Positions 9,701-24,615 of a stretch of DNA of 64,000 nucleotides are shown piece by piece; position 1 is the first letter of the stretch, and each line of letters begins with the position of its first letter. Location: positions 183,211,227 to 183,275,226 of the forward strand of contig CM076194.1 in NCBI GenBank assembly GCA_038277395.1, given 5' to 3'. The position numbers and the translations under genes were made by a program. The notes under the pieces are model-generated. The model was not told the origin of the DNA. It worked only from the letters and a program-made list of their open reading frames with translations, and searched no databases. The DNA comes from Dryocosmus kuriphilus (taxonomy: Eukaryota > Arthropoda > Insecta > Hymenoptera > Cynipidae).

Positions 9701-12700
9701 TACGTTGGTGTCTGTCTGTCGTTGTTGTCGTCGTTGTCGTCGTTGTCGTCGTCGTTGTTGTCGTCGTTTGTGTGGACACGATAACTTTCGAAGGACTAAT
9801 CGGATTGGATTGCGCTTTGGCGCACTTCTTTAAAGTGTAAAAAGTAAGGACGAGTTCGTTAACCGGCCACTTTTGACCAACGGTTATGGTTTTATCGATC
9901 AAAAACTGTTTTCACAAAATCAAAAAATCCATTTTCGGCTAAACTATGAGAGATACAAAAAAAATGTAAGAAAGTAAAATTGTTCAGCTCAAAGAGTTCT
10001 ACAAACTTGCTTTCTATCATTTTTTTGATCAGACGCGTAGTTTTTGAGTTATTCGTGAAATATGTTAATTCGTATAAAAAAATCTACTTTTTCGCAAAAG
10101 TATGCGAGATACGTGAAAATATCAAGAAGCAGAATTATTCACCTTCCAAGGACCTACAAATTCCCTTGGAACCATTTTTTGATACAACCCATACTTTCTT
10201 CATTAAACGTATAAAACCGTTCTTTTCATCAAAAAATACATTACTATACAGTCAATAAAAAGTTATTAAAAGTTATTGAAAAATCTGCCCGCTACTCAGG
10301 CGCATTCTCATCACCTGTCTCGCGCTCACCAATCAATGAATTTATATCTAAAACGTAAATTTCTTCATTTTTTACACAGTTTGGCTGAAAAATGCATTTT
10401 TTTTTATTATTACATTCTCATCTCAATGAGAAGGTATTAGTTTTATGTGAAAATTGACTTTCGCGGATTTCATGAAATCTCCACGTTTCATGACCCCCTG
10501 AACCCGAAAAAAAAGGTTTTACGTTGGTGTCTGTCTGTCGTTGTTGTCGTCGTTGTCGTCGTTGTCGTCGTTGTCGTAGTCGTGTGGACACGATAACTTT
10601 CGAAGGACTAATCGGATTGGATTGCGCTTTGGCTCACTTCTTTAAAGTGTAAAAAGTAAGGACGAGTTCGTTAACCGGCCACTTTTGACCAACGGTTATG
10701 GTTTTATCGATCAAAAACTGTTTTCACAAAATCAAAAAATCCATTTTCCGGCTAAACTATGAGAGATACAAAAAAAATGTAAGAAAGTAAAATTGTTCAG
10801 CTCAAAGAGTTCTACAAACTTGCTCTCTATCATTTTTTTTGATCAGACGCGTAGTTTTTGAGTTATTCGTGAAATATGTTAATTCGTATAAAAAAATCTA
10901 CTTTTTCGCAAAAGTATGCGAGATACGTGAAAATATCAAGAAGCAGAATTATTCACCTTCCAAGGACCTACAAATTCCCTTGGAACCATTTTTTGATACA
11001 ACCCATACTTTCTTCATTAAACGTATAAAACCGTTCTTTTCATCAAAAAATACATTACTATACAGTCAATAAAAAGTTATTAAAAGTTATTGAAAAATCT
11101 GCCCGCTACTCAGGCGCGTTCTCATCACCTGTCTCGCGCTCACCAATCAATGAATTTATATCTAAAACCGTAAATTTCTTCATTTTTTACACAGTTTGGC
11201 TGAAAAATGCAATTTTTTTATTATTACATTCTCATCTCAATGAGAAGGTATTAGTTTTATGTGAAAACTGACTTTCGCGGATTTCATGAAATCTCCACGT
11301 TTCATGACCCCCTGAACCCGAAAAAAAAGGTTTTACGTTGGTGTCTGTCTGTCGTTGTTGTCGTCGTTGTCGTCGTTGTCGTCGTTGTTGTCGTCGTAGA
11401 GTGTGGACACGATAACTTTCGAAGGACTAATCGGATTGGATTGCGCTTTGGCACACTTCTTTAAGTGTAAAAAGTAAGGACGAGTTCGTTAACCGGCCAC
11501 TTTTGACCAACGGTTATGGTTTTATCGATCAAAAACTGTTTTCACAAAATCAAAAAATCCATTTTCCGTCTAAACTATGAGAGATACAAAAAAAATGTAA
11601 GAAAGTAAAATTGTTCAGCTCAAAGAGTTCTACAAACTTGCTCTCTATCATTTTTTTGATCAGACGCGTAGTTTTTGAGTTATTCGTGAAATATGTTAAT
11701 TCGTATAAAAAAATCTACTTTTTCGCAAAAGTATGCGAGATACGTGAAAATATCAAGAAGCAGAATTATTCACCTTCCAAGGACCTACAAATTCCCTTGG
11801 AACCATTTTTTGATACAACCCATACTTTCTTCATTAAACGTATAAAACCGTTCTTTTCATCAAAAAATACATTACTATACAGTCAATAAAAAGTTATTAA
11901 AAGTTATTGAAAAATCTGCCCGCTACTCAGGCGCGTTCTCATCACCTGTCTCGCGCTCACCAATCAATGAATTTATATCTAAAACGTAAATTTCTTCATT
12001 TTTTACACAGTTTGGCTGAAAAATGCAATTTTTTTATTATTACATTCTCATCTCAATGAGAAGGTATTAGTTTTATGTGAAAACTGACTTTCGCGGATTT
12101 CATGAAATCTCCACGTTTCATGACCCCCTGAACCCGAAAAAAAAGGTTTTACGTTGGTGTCTGTCTGTCTGTCGTTGTTCGTCGTTGTCGTCGTTGTCGT
12201 CGTTGTCGTCGTAGCCTGTGGACACGATAACTTTCGAAGGACTAATCGGATTGGATTGCGCTTTGGCTCACTTCTTTAAAGTGTAAAAAGTAAGGACGAG
12301 TTCGTTAACCGGCCACTTTTGACCAACGGTTATGGTTTTATCGATCAAAAACTGTTTTCACAAAATCAAAAAATCCATTTTCCGGCTAAACTATGAGAGA
12401 TACAAAAAAAATGTAAGGGAGTAAAATTGTTCAGCTCAAAGAGGTCTACAAACTTGCTTTCTATCATTTTTTTAATCAGACGCGTAGTTTTTGAGTTATT
12501 CGTGAAATATGTTAATTCGTATAAAAAAATCTACTTTTTCGCAAAAGTATGCGAGATACGTGAAAATATCAAGAAGCAGAATTATTCACCTTCCAAGGAC
12601 CTACAAATTCCCTTGGAACCATTTTTTGATACAACCCATACTTTCTTCATTAAACGTATAAAACCGTTCTTTTCATCAAAAAATACATTACTATACAGTC

Positions 12701-13935
12701 AATAAAAAGTTATTAAAAGTTATTGAAAATCTGCCCGCTACTCAGGCGCGTTCTCATCACCTGTCTCGCGCTCACCAATCAATGAATTTATATCTAAAAC
12801 GTAAATTTCTTCATTTTTTACACAGTTTGGCTGAAAAATGCAATTTTTTTATTATTACATTCTCATCTCAATGAGAAGGTATTAGTTTTATGTGAAAACT
12901 GACTTTCGCGGATTTCATGAAATCTCCACGTTTCATGACCCCCTGAACCCGAAAAAAAAGGTTTTACGTTGGTGTCTGTCTGTGTCGTTGTCGTCGTTGT
13001 CGTCGTGTGTCGTTGTTGTCGTCGTAGAGTGTGGACACGATAACTTTCGAGGGACTAATCGGATTGGATTGCGCTTTGGCTCACTTCTTTAAAGTGTAAA
13101 AAGTAAGGACGAGTTCGTTAACCGGCCACTTTTGACCAACGGTTATGGTTTTATCGATCAAAAACTGTTTTCACAAAATCAAAAAATCCATTTTCCGTCT
13201 AAACTATGAGAGATACAAAAAAAATGTAAGAAAGTAAAATTGTTCAGCTCAATGAGTTCTACAAACTTGCTCTCTATCATTTTTTTGATCAGACGCGTAG
13301 TTTTTGAGTTATTCGTGAAATATGTTAATTCGTATAAAAAAATCTACTTTTTCGCAAAAGTATGCGAGATACGTGAAAATATCAAGAAGCAGAATTATTC
13401 ACCTTCCAAGGGCCTACAAATTCCCTTGGAACCATTTTTTGATACAACCCATACTTTCTTCATTAAACGTATAAAACCGTTCTTTTCATCAAAAAATACA
13501 TTACTATACAGTCAATAAAAAGTTATTAAAAGTTATTGAAAAATCTGCCCGCTACTCAGGCGCATTCTCATCACCTGTCTCGCGCTCACCAATCAATGAA
13601 TTTATATCTAAAACGTAAATTTCTTCATTTTTTACACAGTTTGGCTGAAAAATGCAATTTTTTATTACATTCTCATCTCAATGAGAAGGTATTAGTTTTA
13701 TGTGAAAACTGACTTTCGCGGATTTCATGAAATCTCCACGTTTCATGACCCCCTGAACCCGAAAAAAAAGGTTTTTACGTTGGTGTCTGTCTGTCTGTTG
13801 TCGTTCGTTGTCGTCGTTGTCGTCGTTGTCGTCGTTGTTGTCGTCGTAGTCTGTGGACACGATAACTTTCGAAGGACTAATCGGATTGGATTGCGCTTTG
13901 GCACACTTCTTTAAAGTGTAAAAAGTAAGGACGAG

Positions 13936-16900
13936 TTCGTTAACCGGCCACTTTTGACCAACGGTTATGGTTTTATCGATCAAAAACGGTTTTCACAAAA
14001 TCAAAAAATCCATTTTCCGGCTAAACTATGAGAGATACAAAAAAAATGTAAGAAAGTAAAATTGTTCAGCTCAAGAGTTCTACAAACTTGCTCTCTATCA
14101 TTTTTTTGATCAGACGCGTAGTTTTTGAGTTATTCGTGAAATATGTTAATTCGTATAAAAAAATCTACTTTTTCGCAAAAGTATGCGAGATACGTGAAAA
14201 TATCAAGAAGCAGAATTATTCACCTTCCAAGGACCTACAAATTCCCTTGGAACCATTTTTTGATACAACCCATACTTTCTTCATTAAACGTATAAAACCG
14301 TTCTTTTCATCAAAAAATACATTACTATACAGTCAATAAAAAGTTATTAAAAGTTATTGAAAAATCTGCCCGCTACTCAGGCGCATTCTCATCACCTGTC
14401 TCGCGCTCACCAATCAATGAATTTATATCTAAAACGTAAATTTCTTCATTTTTTACACAGTTTGGCTGAAAAATGCAATTTTTTTTATTATTACATTCTC
14501 ATCTCAATGAGAAGGTATTAGTTTTATGTGAAAACTGACTTTCGCGGATTTCATGAAATCTCCACGTTTCATGACCCCCTGAACCCGAAAAAAAAGGTTT
14601 TACGTTGGTGTCTGTCTGTCGTTGTTGTCGTCGTTGTTGTCGTCGTTGTCGTCGTGTTGTCGTCGTCGTAGTCTGTGGACACGATAACTTTCGAAGGACT
14701 AATCGGATTGGATTGCGCTTTGGCTCACTTCTTTAAAGTGTAAAAAGTAAGGACGAGTTCGTTAACCGGCCACTTTTGACCAACGGTTATGGTTTTATCG
14801 ATCAAAAACTGTTTTCACAAAATCAAAAAATCCATTTTCCGTCTAAACTATGAGAGATACAAAAAAAATGTAAGAAAGTAAAATTGTTCAGCTCAATGAG
14901 TTCTACAAACTTGCTCTCTATCATTTTTTTGATCAGACGCGTAGTTTTTGAGTTATTCGTGAAATATGTTAATTCGTATAAAAAAATCTACTTTTTCGCA
15001 AAAGTATGCGAGATACGTGAAAATATCAAGAAGCAGAATTATTCACCTTCCAAGGGCCTACAAATTCCCTTGGAACCATTTTTTGATACAACCCATACTT
15101 TCTTCATTAAACGTATAAAACCGTTCTTTTCATCAAAAAATACATTACTATACAGTCAATAAAAAGTTATTAAAAGTTATTGAAAAATCTGCCCGCTACT
15201 CAGGCGCGTTCTCATCACCTGTCTCGCGCTCACCAATCAATGAATTTATATCTAAAACGTAAATTTCTTCATTTTTTACACAGTTTGGCTGAAAAATGCA
15301 ATTTTTTTATTATTACATTCTCATCTCAATGAGAAGGTATTAGTTTTATGTGAAAACTGACTTTCGCGGATTTCATGAAATCTCCACGTTTCATGACCCC
15401 CTGAACCCGAAAAAAAAGGTTTTACGTTGGTGTCTGTCTGTCGTTGTTGTCGTCGTTGTCGTCGTTGTCGTCGTTGTTGTCGTCGTAGTCTGTGGACACG
15501 ATAACTTTCGAAGGACTAATCGGATTGGATTGCGCTTTGGCTCACTTCTTTAAAGTGTAAAAAGTAAGGACGAGTTCGTTAACCGGCCACTTTTGACCAA
15601 CGGTTATGGTTTTATCGATCAAAAACTGTTTTCACAAAATCAAAAAATCCATTTTCCGGCTAAACTATGAGAGATACAAAAAAAATGTAAGAAAGTAAAA
15701 TTGTTCAGCTCAAAGAGGTCTACAAACTTGCTCTCTATCATTTTTTTGATCAGACGCGTAGTTTTTGAGTTATTCGTGAAATATGTTAATTCGTATAAAA
15801 AAATCTACTTTTTCGCAAAAGTATGCGAGATACGTGAAAATATCAAGAAGCAGAATTATTCACCTTCCAAGGACCTACAAATTCCCTTGGAACCATTTTT
15901 TGATACAACCCATACTTTCTTCATTAAACGTATAAAACCGTTCTTTTCATCAAAAAATACATTACTATACAGTCAATAAAAAGTTATTAAAAGTTATTGA
16001 AAAATCTGCCCGCTACTCAGGCGCGTTCTCATCACCTGTCTCGCGCTCACCAATCAATGAATTTATATCTAAAACGTAAATTTCTTCATTTTTTACACAG
16101 TTTGGCTGAAAAATGCAATTTTTTTATTATTACATTCTCATCTCAATGAGAAGGTATTAGTTTTATGTGTGAAAACTGACTTTCGCGGATTTCATGAAAT
16201 CTCCACGTTTCATGACCCCCTGAACCCGAAAAAAAAGGTTTTACGTTGGTGTCTGTCTGTCTGTCGTTGTTGTCGTCGTGTCGTCGTCGTTGTGTCGTCG
16301 TCCTGTGGACACGATAACTTTCGAAGGACTAATCGGATTGGATTGCGCTTTGGCACACTTCTTTAAAGTGTAAAAAGTAAGGACGAGTTCGTTAACCGGC
16401 CACTTTTGACCAACGGTTATGGTTTTATCGATCAAAAACGGTTTTCACAAAATCAAAAAATCCATTTTCCGGCTAAACTATGAGAGATACAAAAAAAATG
16501 TAAGAAAGTAAAATTGTTCAGCTCAAAGAGTTCTACAAACTTGCTCTCTATCATTTTTTTGATCAGACGCGTAGTTTTTGAGTTATTCGTGAAATATGTT
16601 AATTCGTATAAAAAAATCTACTTTTTCGCAAAAGTATGCGAGATACGTGAAAATATCAAGAAGCAGAATTATTCACCTTCCAAGGACCTACAAATTCCCT
16701 TGGAACCATTTTTTGATACAACCCATACTTTCTTCATTAAACGTATAAAAACCGTTCTTTTTCATCAAAAAATACATTACTATACAGTCAATAAAAAGTT
16801 ATTTTTATTGAAAAATCTGCCCGCTACTCAGGCGCATTCTCATCACCTGTCTCGCGCTCACCAATCAATGAATTTATATCTAAAACGTAAATTTCTTCAT

Positions 16901-19900
16901 TTTTTACACAGTTTGGCTGAAAAATGCATTTTTTTTTATTATTACATTTCATCAATGAGAAGGTATTATTTTATGTGAAAACTGACTTTCGCGGATTTCA
17001 TGAAATCTCCACGTTTCATGACCCCCTGAACCCGAAAAAAAAGGTTTTACGTTGGTGTCTGTCTGTCGTTGTTGTCGTCGTTGTCGTCTGTCGTCCCTTT
17101 CGAAGGACTAATCGGATTGGATTGCGCTTTGGCACTTCTTTAAAGTCCTAAAAAAAGTAAGGACAGTTCTACTGACTAATCGGATTGGATTGCGCTTTGG
17201 CACACTTCTTTAAAGTGTAAAAAGTAAGGACGAGTTCGTTAACCGGCCACTTTTGACCAACGGTTATGGTTTTATCGATCAAAAACTGTTTTCACAAAAT
17301 CGCTCCATTTTCCGGCTAAACTATGAGAGATACAAAAAAAATGTAAGAAAGTAAAATTGTATATCTCAATGACGTCTACAAACTTTTCTTCATTTTTTTA
17401 TCAGACGCAGTTTTTGAGTTATTCGTGAAATATGTTAATTCGTATAAAAAAATCTACTTTTTCGCAAAAGTATGCGAGATACGTGAAAATATGAGAAGCA
17501 GAATTATTCACCTTCCAAGGACCTACAAATTCCCTTGAACCATTTTTTGATACAACCCATACTTTCTTCATTAAACGTATAAAACCGTTCTTTTCATCAA
17601 AAAATACATTACTATACAGTCAAAAAAAGTTATTAAAAGTTTTGAAAAATCTGCCCGCTACTCAGGCGCATTCTCATCACCTGTCTCGCGCTCACCAATC
17701 AATGAATTTATATCTAAAACGTAAATTTCTTCATTTTTTACACAGTTTGGCTGAAAAATGCAATTTTTTTATTATTACATTCTCATCTCAATGAGAAGGT
17801 ATTAGTTTTATGTGAAAACTGACTTTCGCGGATTTCATGAAATCTCCACGTTTCATGACCCCCTGAACCCGAAAAAAAAGGTTTTACGATTGGATTGTCT
17901 GTCTGTGTCTTGTCGTCGTTGCGTCGTTGTCGTTGTTGTCGTTGTTGTCGTCGTAGAGTGTGGACACGATAACTTTCGAAGGACTAATCGGATTGGATTG
18001 CGCTTTGGCGCACTTCTTTAAAGTGTAAAAAGTAAGGACGAGTTCGTTAACCGGCCACTTTTGACCAACGGTTATGGTTTTATCGATCAAAAACTGTTTT
18101 CACAAAATCAAAAAATCCATTTTCCGGCTAAACTATGAGAGATACAAAAAAAATGTAAGAAAGTAAAATTGTTCAGCTCAAAGAGTTCTACAAACTTGCT
18201 CTCTATCATTTTTTTGATCAGACGCGTAGTTTTTGAGTTATTCGTGAAATATGTTAATTCGTATAAAAAAATCTACTTTTTCGCAAAAGTATGCGAGATA
18301 CGTGAAAATATCAAGAAGCAGAATTATTCACCTTCCAAGGACCTACAAATTCCCTTGGAACCATTTTTTGATACAACCCATACTTTCTTCATTAAACGTA
18401 TAAAACCGTTCTTTTCATCAAAAAATACATTACTATACAGTCAATAAAAAGTTATTAAAAGTTATTGAAAAAATCTGCCCGCTACTCAGGCGCGTTCTCA
18501 TCACCTGTCTCGCGCTCACCAATCAATGAATTTATATCTAAAACGTAAATTTCTTCATTTTTTACACAGTTTGGCTGAAAAATGCAATTTTTTTATTATT
18601 ACATTCTCATCTCAATGAGAAGGTATTAGTTTTATGTGAAAACTGACTTTCGCGGATTTCATGAAATCTCCACGTTTCATGACCCCCTGAACCCGAAAAA
18701 AAAGGTTTTACGTTGGTGTCTGTCTGTCGTTGTTGTCGTGTTGTCGTCGTTGTCGTCGTTGTCGTTGTCGTCGTAGTCTGTGGACACGATAACTTTCGAA
18801 GGACTAATCGGATTGGATTGCGCTTTGGCACACTTCTTTAAAGTGTAAAAAGTAAGGACGAGTTCGTTAACCGGCCACTTTTGACCAACGGTTATGGTTT
18901 TATCGATCAAAAACTGTTTTCACAAAAATCAAAAAATCCATTTTCCGGCTAAACTATGAGAGATACAAAAAAAATGTAAGAAAGTAAAATTGTTCAGCTC
19001 AAAGAGGTCTACAAACTTGCTCTCTATCATTTTTTTGATCACGACGCGTAGTTTTTGAGTTATTCGTGAAATATGTTAATTTCGTATAAAAAAATCTACT
19101 TTTTCGCAAAAGTATGCGAGATACGTGAAAATATCAAGAAGCAGAATTATTCACCTTCCAAGGACCTACAAAATTCCCTTGGAACCATTTTTTGATACAA
19201 CCCATACTTTCTTCATTAAACGTATAAAACCGTTCTTTTCATCAAAAAATACATTACTATACAGTCAATAAAAAGTTATTAAAAGTTATTGAAAAATCTG
19301 CCCGCTACTCAGGCGCATTCTCATCACCTGTCTCGCGCTCACCAATCAATGAATTTATATCTAAAACGTAAATTTCTTCATTTTTTACACAGTTTGGCTG
19401 AAAAATGCAATTTTTTATTATTATTACATTCTCATCTCAATGAGAAGGTATTAGTTTTATGTGAAAACTGACTTTCGCGGATTTCATGAAATCTCCACGT
19501 TTCATGACCCCCTGAACCCGAAAAAAAAAAGGTTTTTACGTTGGTGTCTGTCTGTCGTTGTTGTCGTCGTTGTCGTCGTTGTCGTCGTTGTTGTCGTCGT
19601 AGTCTGTGGACACGATAACTTTCGAAGGACTAATCGGATTGGATTGCGCTTTGGCGCACTTCTTTAAAGTGTAAAAAGTAAGGACGAGTTCGTTAACCGG
19701 CCACTTTTGACCAACGGTTATGGTTTTATCGATCAAAAACGGTTTTCACAAAATCAAAAAATCCATTTTCCGGCTAAACTATGAGAGATACAAAAAAAAT
19801 GTAAGAAGGTAGTAAAATTGTTCAGCTCAAAGAGTTCTACAAACTTGCTTTCTATCATTTTTTTAATCAGACGCGTAGTTTTTGAGTTATTCGTGAAATA

Positions 19901-22900
19901 TGTTAATTCGTATAAAAAAATCTACTTTTTCGCAAAAGTATGCGAGATACGTGAAAATATCAAGAAGCAGAATTATTCACCTTCCAAGGACCTACAAATT
20001 CCCTTGGAACCATTTTTTTGATACAACCCATACTTTCTTCATTAAACGTATAAAACCGTTCTTTTCATCATCAAAAAATACATTACTATACAGTCAATAA
20101 AAAGTTATTAAAAGTTATTGAAAAATCTGCCCGCTACTCAGGCGCATTCTCATCACCTGTCTCGCGCTCACCAATCAATGAATTTATATCTAAAACGTAA
20201 ATTTCTTCATTTTTTACACAGTTTGGCTGAAAAATGCAATTTTTTTATTATTACATTCTCATCTCAATGAGAAGGTATTAGTTTTATGTGAAAATTGACT
20301 TTCGCGGATTTCATGAAATCTCCACGTTTCATGACCCCCTGAACCCGAAAAAAAAGGTTTTACGTTGGTGTCTGTCTGTCGTTGTTGTCGTTGTTGTCGT
20401 CGTTGTCGTCGTTGTTGTTGTCGTCGTAGAGTGTGGACACGATAACTTTCGAAGGACTAATCGGATTGGATTGCGCTTTGGCTCACTTCTTTAAAGTGTA
20501 AAAAGTAAGGACGAGTTCGTTAACCGGCCACTTTTGACCAACGGTTATGGTTTTATCGATCAAAAACTGTTTTCACAAAATCAAAAAATCCATTTTCCGG
20601 CTAAACTATGAGAGATACAAAAAAAATGTAAGAAAGTAAAATTGTTCAGCTCAAAGAGTTCTACAAACTTGCTCTCTATCATTTTTTTGATCAGACGCGT
20701 AGTTTTTGAGTTATTCGTGAAATATGTTAATTCGTATAAAAAAATCTACTTTTTCGCAAAAGTATGCGAGATACGTGAAAATATCAAGAAGCAGAATTAT
20801 TCACCTTCCAAGGACCTACAAATTCCCTTGGAACCATTTTTTGATACAACCCATACTTTCTTCATTAAACGTATAAAACCGTTCTTTTCATCAAAAAATA
20901 CATTACTATACAGTCAATAAAAAGTTATTAAAAGTTATTGAAAAATCTGCCCGCTACTCAGGCGCATTCTCATCACCTGTCTCGCGCTCACCAATCAATG
21001 AATTTATATCTAAAACGTAAATTTCTTCATTTTTTACACAGTTTGGCTGAAAAATGCAATTTTTTTATTATTACATTCTCATCTCAATGAGAAGGTATTA
21101 GTTTTATGTGAAAACTGACTTTCGCGGATTTCATGAAATCTCCACGTTTCATGACCCCCTGAACCCGAAAAAAAAGGTTTTACGTTGGTGTCTGTCTGTC
21201 GTTGTTGTCGTCGTTGTCGTCGTTCGTCGTCGTGTTGTCGTCGTAGTCTGTGGACACGATAACTTTCGAAGGACTAATCGGATTGGATTGCGCTTTGGCT
21301 CACTTCTTTAAAGTGTAAAAAGTAAGGACGAGTTCGTTAACCGGCCACTTTTGACCAACGGTTATGGTTTTATCGATCAAAAACTGTTTTCACAAAATCA
21401 AAAATCCATTTTCCGGCTAAACTATGAGAGATACAAAAAAAATGTAAGAAAGTAAAATTGTTCAGCTCAAAGAGGTCTACAAACTTGCTTTCTATCATTT
21501 TTTTGATCAGACGCGTAGTTTTTGAGTTATTCGTGAAATATGTTAATTCGTATAAAAAAATCTACTTTTTCGCAAAAGTATGCGAGATACGTGAAAATAT
21601 CAAGAAGCAGAATTATTCACCTTCCAAGGACCTACAAATTCCCTTGGAACCATTTTTTGATACAACCCATACTTTCTTCATTAAACGTATAAAACCGTTC
21701 TTTTCATCAAAAAATACATTACTATACAGTCAATAAAAAGTTATTAAAAGTTATTGAAAAATCTGCCCGCTACTCAGGCGCATTCTCATCACCTGTCTCG
21801 CGCTCACCAATCAATGAATTTATATCTAAAACGTAAATTTCTTCATTTTTTACACAGTTTGGCTGAAAAATGCAATTTTTTTATTATTACATTCTCATCT
21901 CAATGAGAAGGTATTAGTTTTATGTGAAAACTGACTTTCGCGGATTTCATGAAATCTCCACGTTTCATGACCCCCTGAACCCGAAAAAAAAGGTTTTACG
22001 TTGGTGTCTGTCTGTCGTTGTTGTCGTTGTCGTCGTTGTCGTCGTTGTTGTCGTCGTAGCCTGTGGACACGATAACTTTCGAAGGACTAATCGGATTGGA
22101 TTGCGCTTTGGCACACTTCTTTAAGTGTAAAAAGTAAGGACGAGTTCGTTAACCGGCCACTTTTGACCAACGGTTATGGTTTTATCGATCAAAAACGGTT
22201 TTCACAAAATCAAAAAATCCATTTTCCGGCTAAACTATGAGAGATACAAAAAAAATGTAAGAAAGTAAAATTGTTCAGCTCAAAAGAGTTCTACAAACTT
22301 GCTCTCTATCATTTTTTTGATCAGACGCGTAGTTTTTGAGTTATTCGTGAAATATGTTAATTCGTATAAAAAAATCTACTTTTTCGCAAAAGTATGCGAG
22401 ATACGTGAAAATATCAAGAAGCAGAATTATTCACCTTCCAAGGACCTACAAATTCCCTTGGAACCATTTTTTGATACAACCCATACTTTCTTCATTAAAC
22501 GTATAAAACCGTTCTTTTCATCAAAAAATACATTACTATACAGTCAATAAAAAGTTATTAAAAGTTATTGAAAAATCTGCCCGCTACTCAGGCGCATTCT
22601 CATCACCTGTCTCGCGCTCACCAATCAATGAATTTATATCTAAAACGTAAATTTCTTCATTTTTTACACAGTTTGGCTGAAAAATGCAATTTTTTTATTA
22701 TTACATTCTCATCTCAATGAGAAGGTATTAGTTTTATGTGAAAACTGACTTTCGCGGATTTCATGAAATCTCCACGTTTCATGACCCCCTGAACCCGAAA
22801 AAAAAAGGTTTTACGTTGGTGTCTGTCTGTCGTTGTTGTCGTCGTTGTCGTCGTTCGTCGTCGTTGTTGTCGTCGTAGAGTCTGTGGACACGATAACTTT

Positions 22901-24615
22901 CGAAGGACTAATCGGATTGGATTGCGCTTTGGCACACTTCTTTAAAGTGTAAAAAGTAAGGACGAGTTCGTTAACCGGCCACTTTTGACCAACGGTTATG
23001 GTTTTATCGATCAAAAACTGTTTTCACAAAATCAAAAAATCCATTTTCCGTCTAAACTATGAGAGATACAAAAAAAATGTAAGAAAGTAAAATTGTTCAG
23101 CTCAAGAGTTCTACAAACTTGCTCTCTATCATTTTTTTGATCAGACGCGTAGTTTTTGAGTTATTCGTGAAATATGTTAATTCGTATAAAAAAATCTACT
23201 TTTTCGCAAAAGTATGCGAGATACGTGAAAATATCAAGAAGCAGAATTATTCACCTTCCAAGGACCTACAAATTCCCTTGGAACCATTTTTTGATACAAC
23301 CCATACTTTCTTCATTAAACGTATAAAACCGTTCTTTTCATCATCAAAAAATACATTACTATACAGTCAATAAAAAAAAGTTATTAAAAGTTATTGAAAA
23401 ATCTGCCCGCTACTCAGGCGCGTTCTCATCACCTGTCTCGCGCTCACCAATCAATGAATTTATATCTAAAACGTAAATTTCTTCATTTTTTACACAGTTT
23501 GGCTGAAAAATGCAATTTTTTTATTATTACATTCTCATCTCAATGAGAAGGTATTAGTTTTATGTGAAAAAACTGACTTTCGCGGATTTCATGAAATCTC
23601 CACGTTTCATGACCCCCTGAACCCGAAAAAAAAGGTTTTACGTTGGTGTCTGTCTGTCGTTGTTGTCGTCGTTGTCGTCGTCGTCGTCGTCGTTGTCGTC
23701 GTCGTAGTCTGTGGACACGATAACTTTCGAAGGACTAATCGGATTGGATTGCGCTTTGGCACACTTCTTTAAAGTGTAAAAAGTAAGGACGAGTTCGTTA
23801 ACCGGCCACTTTTGACCAACGGTTATGGTTTTTATCGATCAAAAACTGTTTTCACAAAATCAAAAAATCCATTTTCCGCTAACTATGAGAGATACAAAAA
23901 AAATGTAAGAAAGTAAAATTGTTCAGCTCAATGAGTTCTACAAACTTGCTCTCTATCATTTTTTTGATCAGACGCGTAGTTTTTGAGTTATTCGTGAAAT
24001 ATGTTAATTCGTATAAAAAAATCTACTTTTTCGCAAAAGTATGCGAGATACGTGAAAATATCAAGAAGCAGAATTATTCACCTTCCAAGGACCTACAAAT
24101 TCCCTTGGAACCATTTTTTGATACAACCCATACTTTCTTCATTAAACGTATAAAACCGTTCTTTTCATCAAAAAATACATTACTATACAGTCAATAAAAA
24201 GTTATTAAAAGTTATTGAAAAATCTGCCCGCTACTCAGGCGCGTTCTCATCACCTGTCTCGCGCTCACCAATCAATGAATTTATATCTAAAACGTAAATT
24301 TCTTCATTTTTTACACAGTTTGGCTGAAAAATGCAATTTTTTTTTTATTATTACATTCTCATCTCAATGAGAAGGTATTAGTTTTTATGTGAAAACTGAC
24401 TTTCGCGGATTTCATGAAATCTCCACGTTTCATGACCCCCTGAACCCGAAAAAAAAGGTTTTACGTTGGTGTCTGTCTGTCTGTCGTTCGTTGTCGTCGT
24501 TGTCGTCGTTGTCGTTGTCGTCGTCGTAGCCTGTGGACACGATAACTTTCGAAGGACTAATCGGATTGGATTGCGCTTTGGCACACTTCTTTAAAGTGTA
24601 AAAAGTAAGGACGAG
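13936..24615 (+). repeat. Weak trimeric higher-order register within the core
   Basis: Two markers repeat with a three-monomer rhythm here. Monomers with AAACGG start at 13936, 16388, 19689 and 22145, with the next at 24616. Between them lie two AAACTG monomers, plus one irregular extra copy at 17235. The GAGT/GAGG marker runs GAGT, GAGT, GAGG in 13936-15575, again in 16388, 18043 and 18863, and again in 19689-21333. The GGCNCAC marker at unit ends gives T, T, A in both 13936-15575 and 19689-21333. The register fades afterwards: 22145-23794 reads GAGT, GAGT, GAGT. The pattern is a hand tally of few markers, so it is a tentative higher-order repeat. Confidence 0.5.
16945..17480 (+). repeat. 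Irregular SatA segment with a ~68-bp local duplication
   Basis: The end of monomer 16388 and the start of 17235 depart from the consensus. Bases are missing around the hairpin at about 16945-16965, and the GTC tract is cut short at about 17090 and followed directly by CCCTTTCGAAGG. The stretch from GACTAATCGGATTGG to the unit end then occurs twice, at 17106 and 17174, giving a unit of 847 bp. The first copy is damaged (GGCACTTC, AAAGTCC). Further small deletions follow at 17301, 17360-17400 and 17490. This could be a genuine slippage duplication or a weakly supported consensus. Several small deletions clustered in one place favour the second. Confidence 0.6.
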
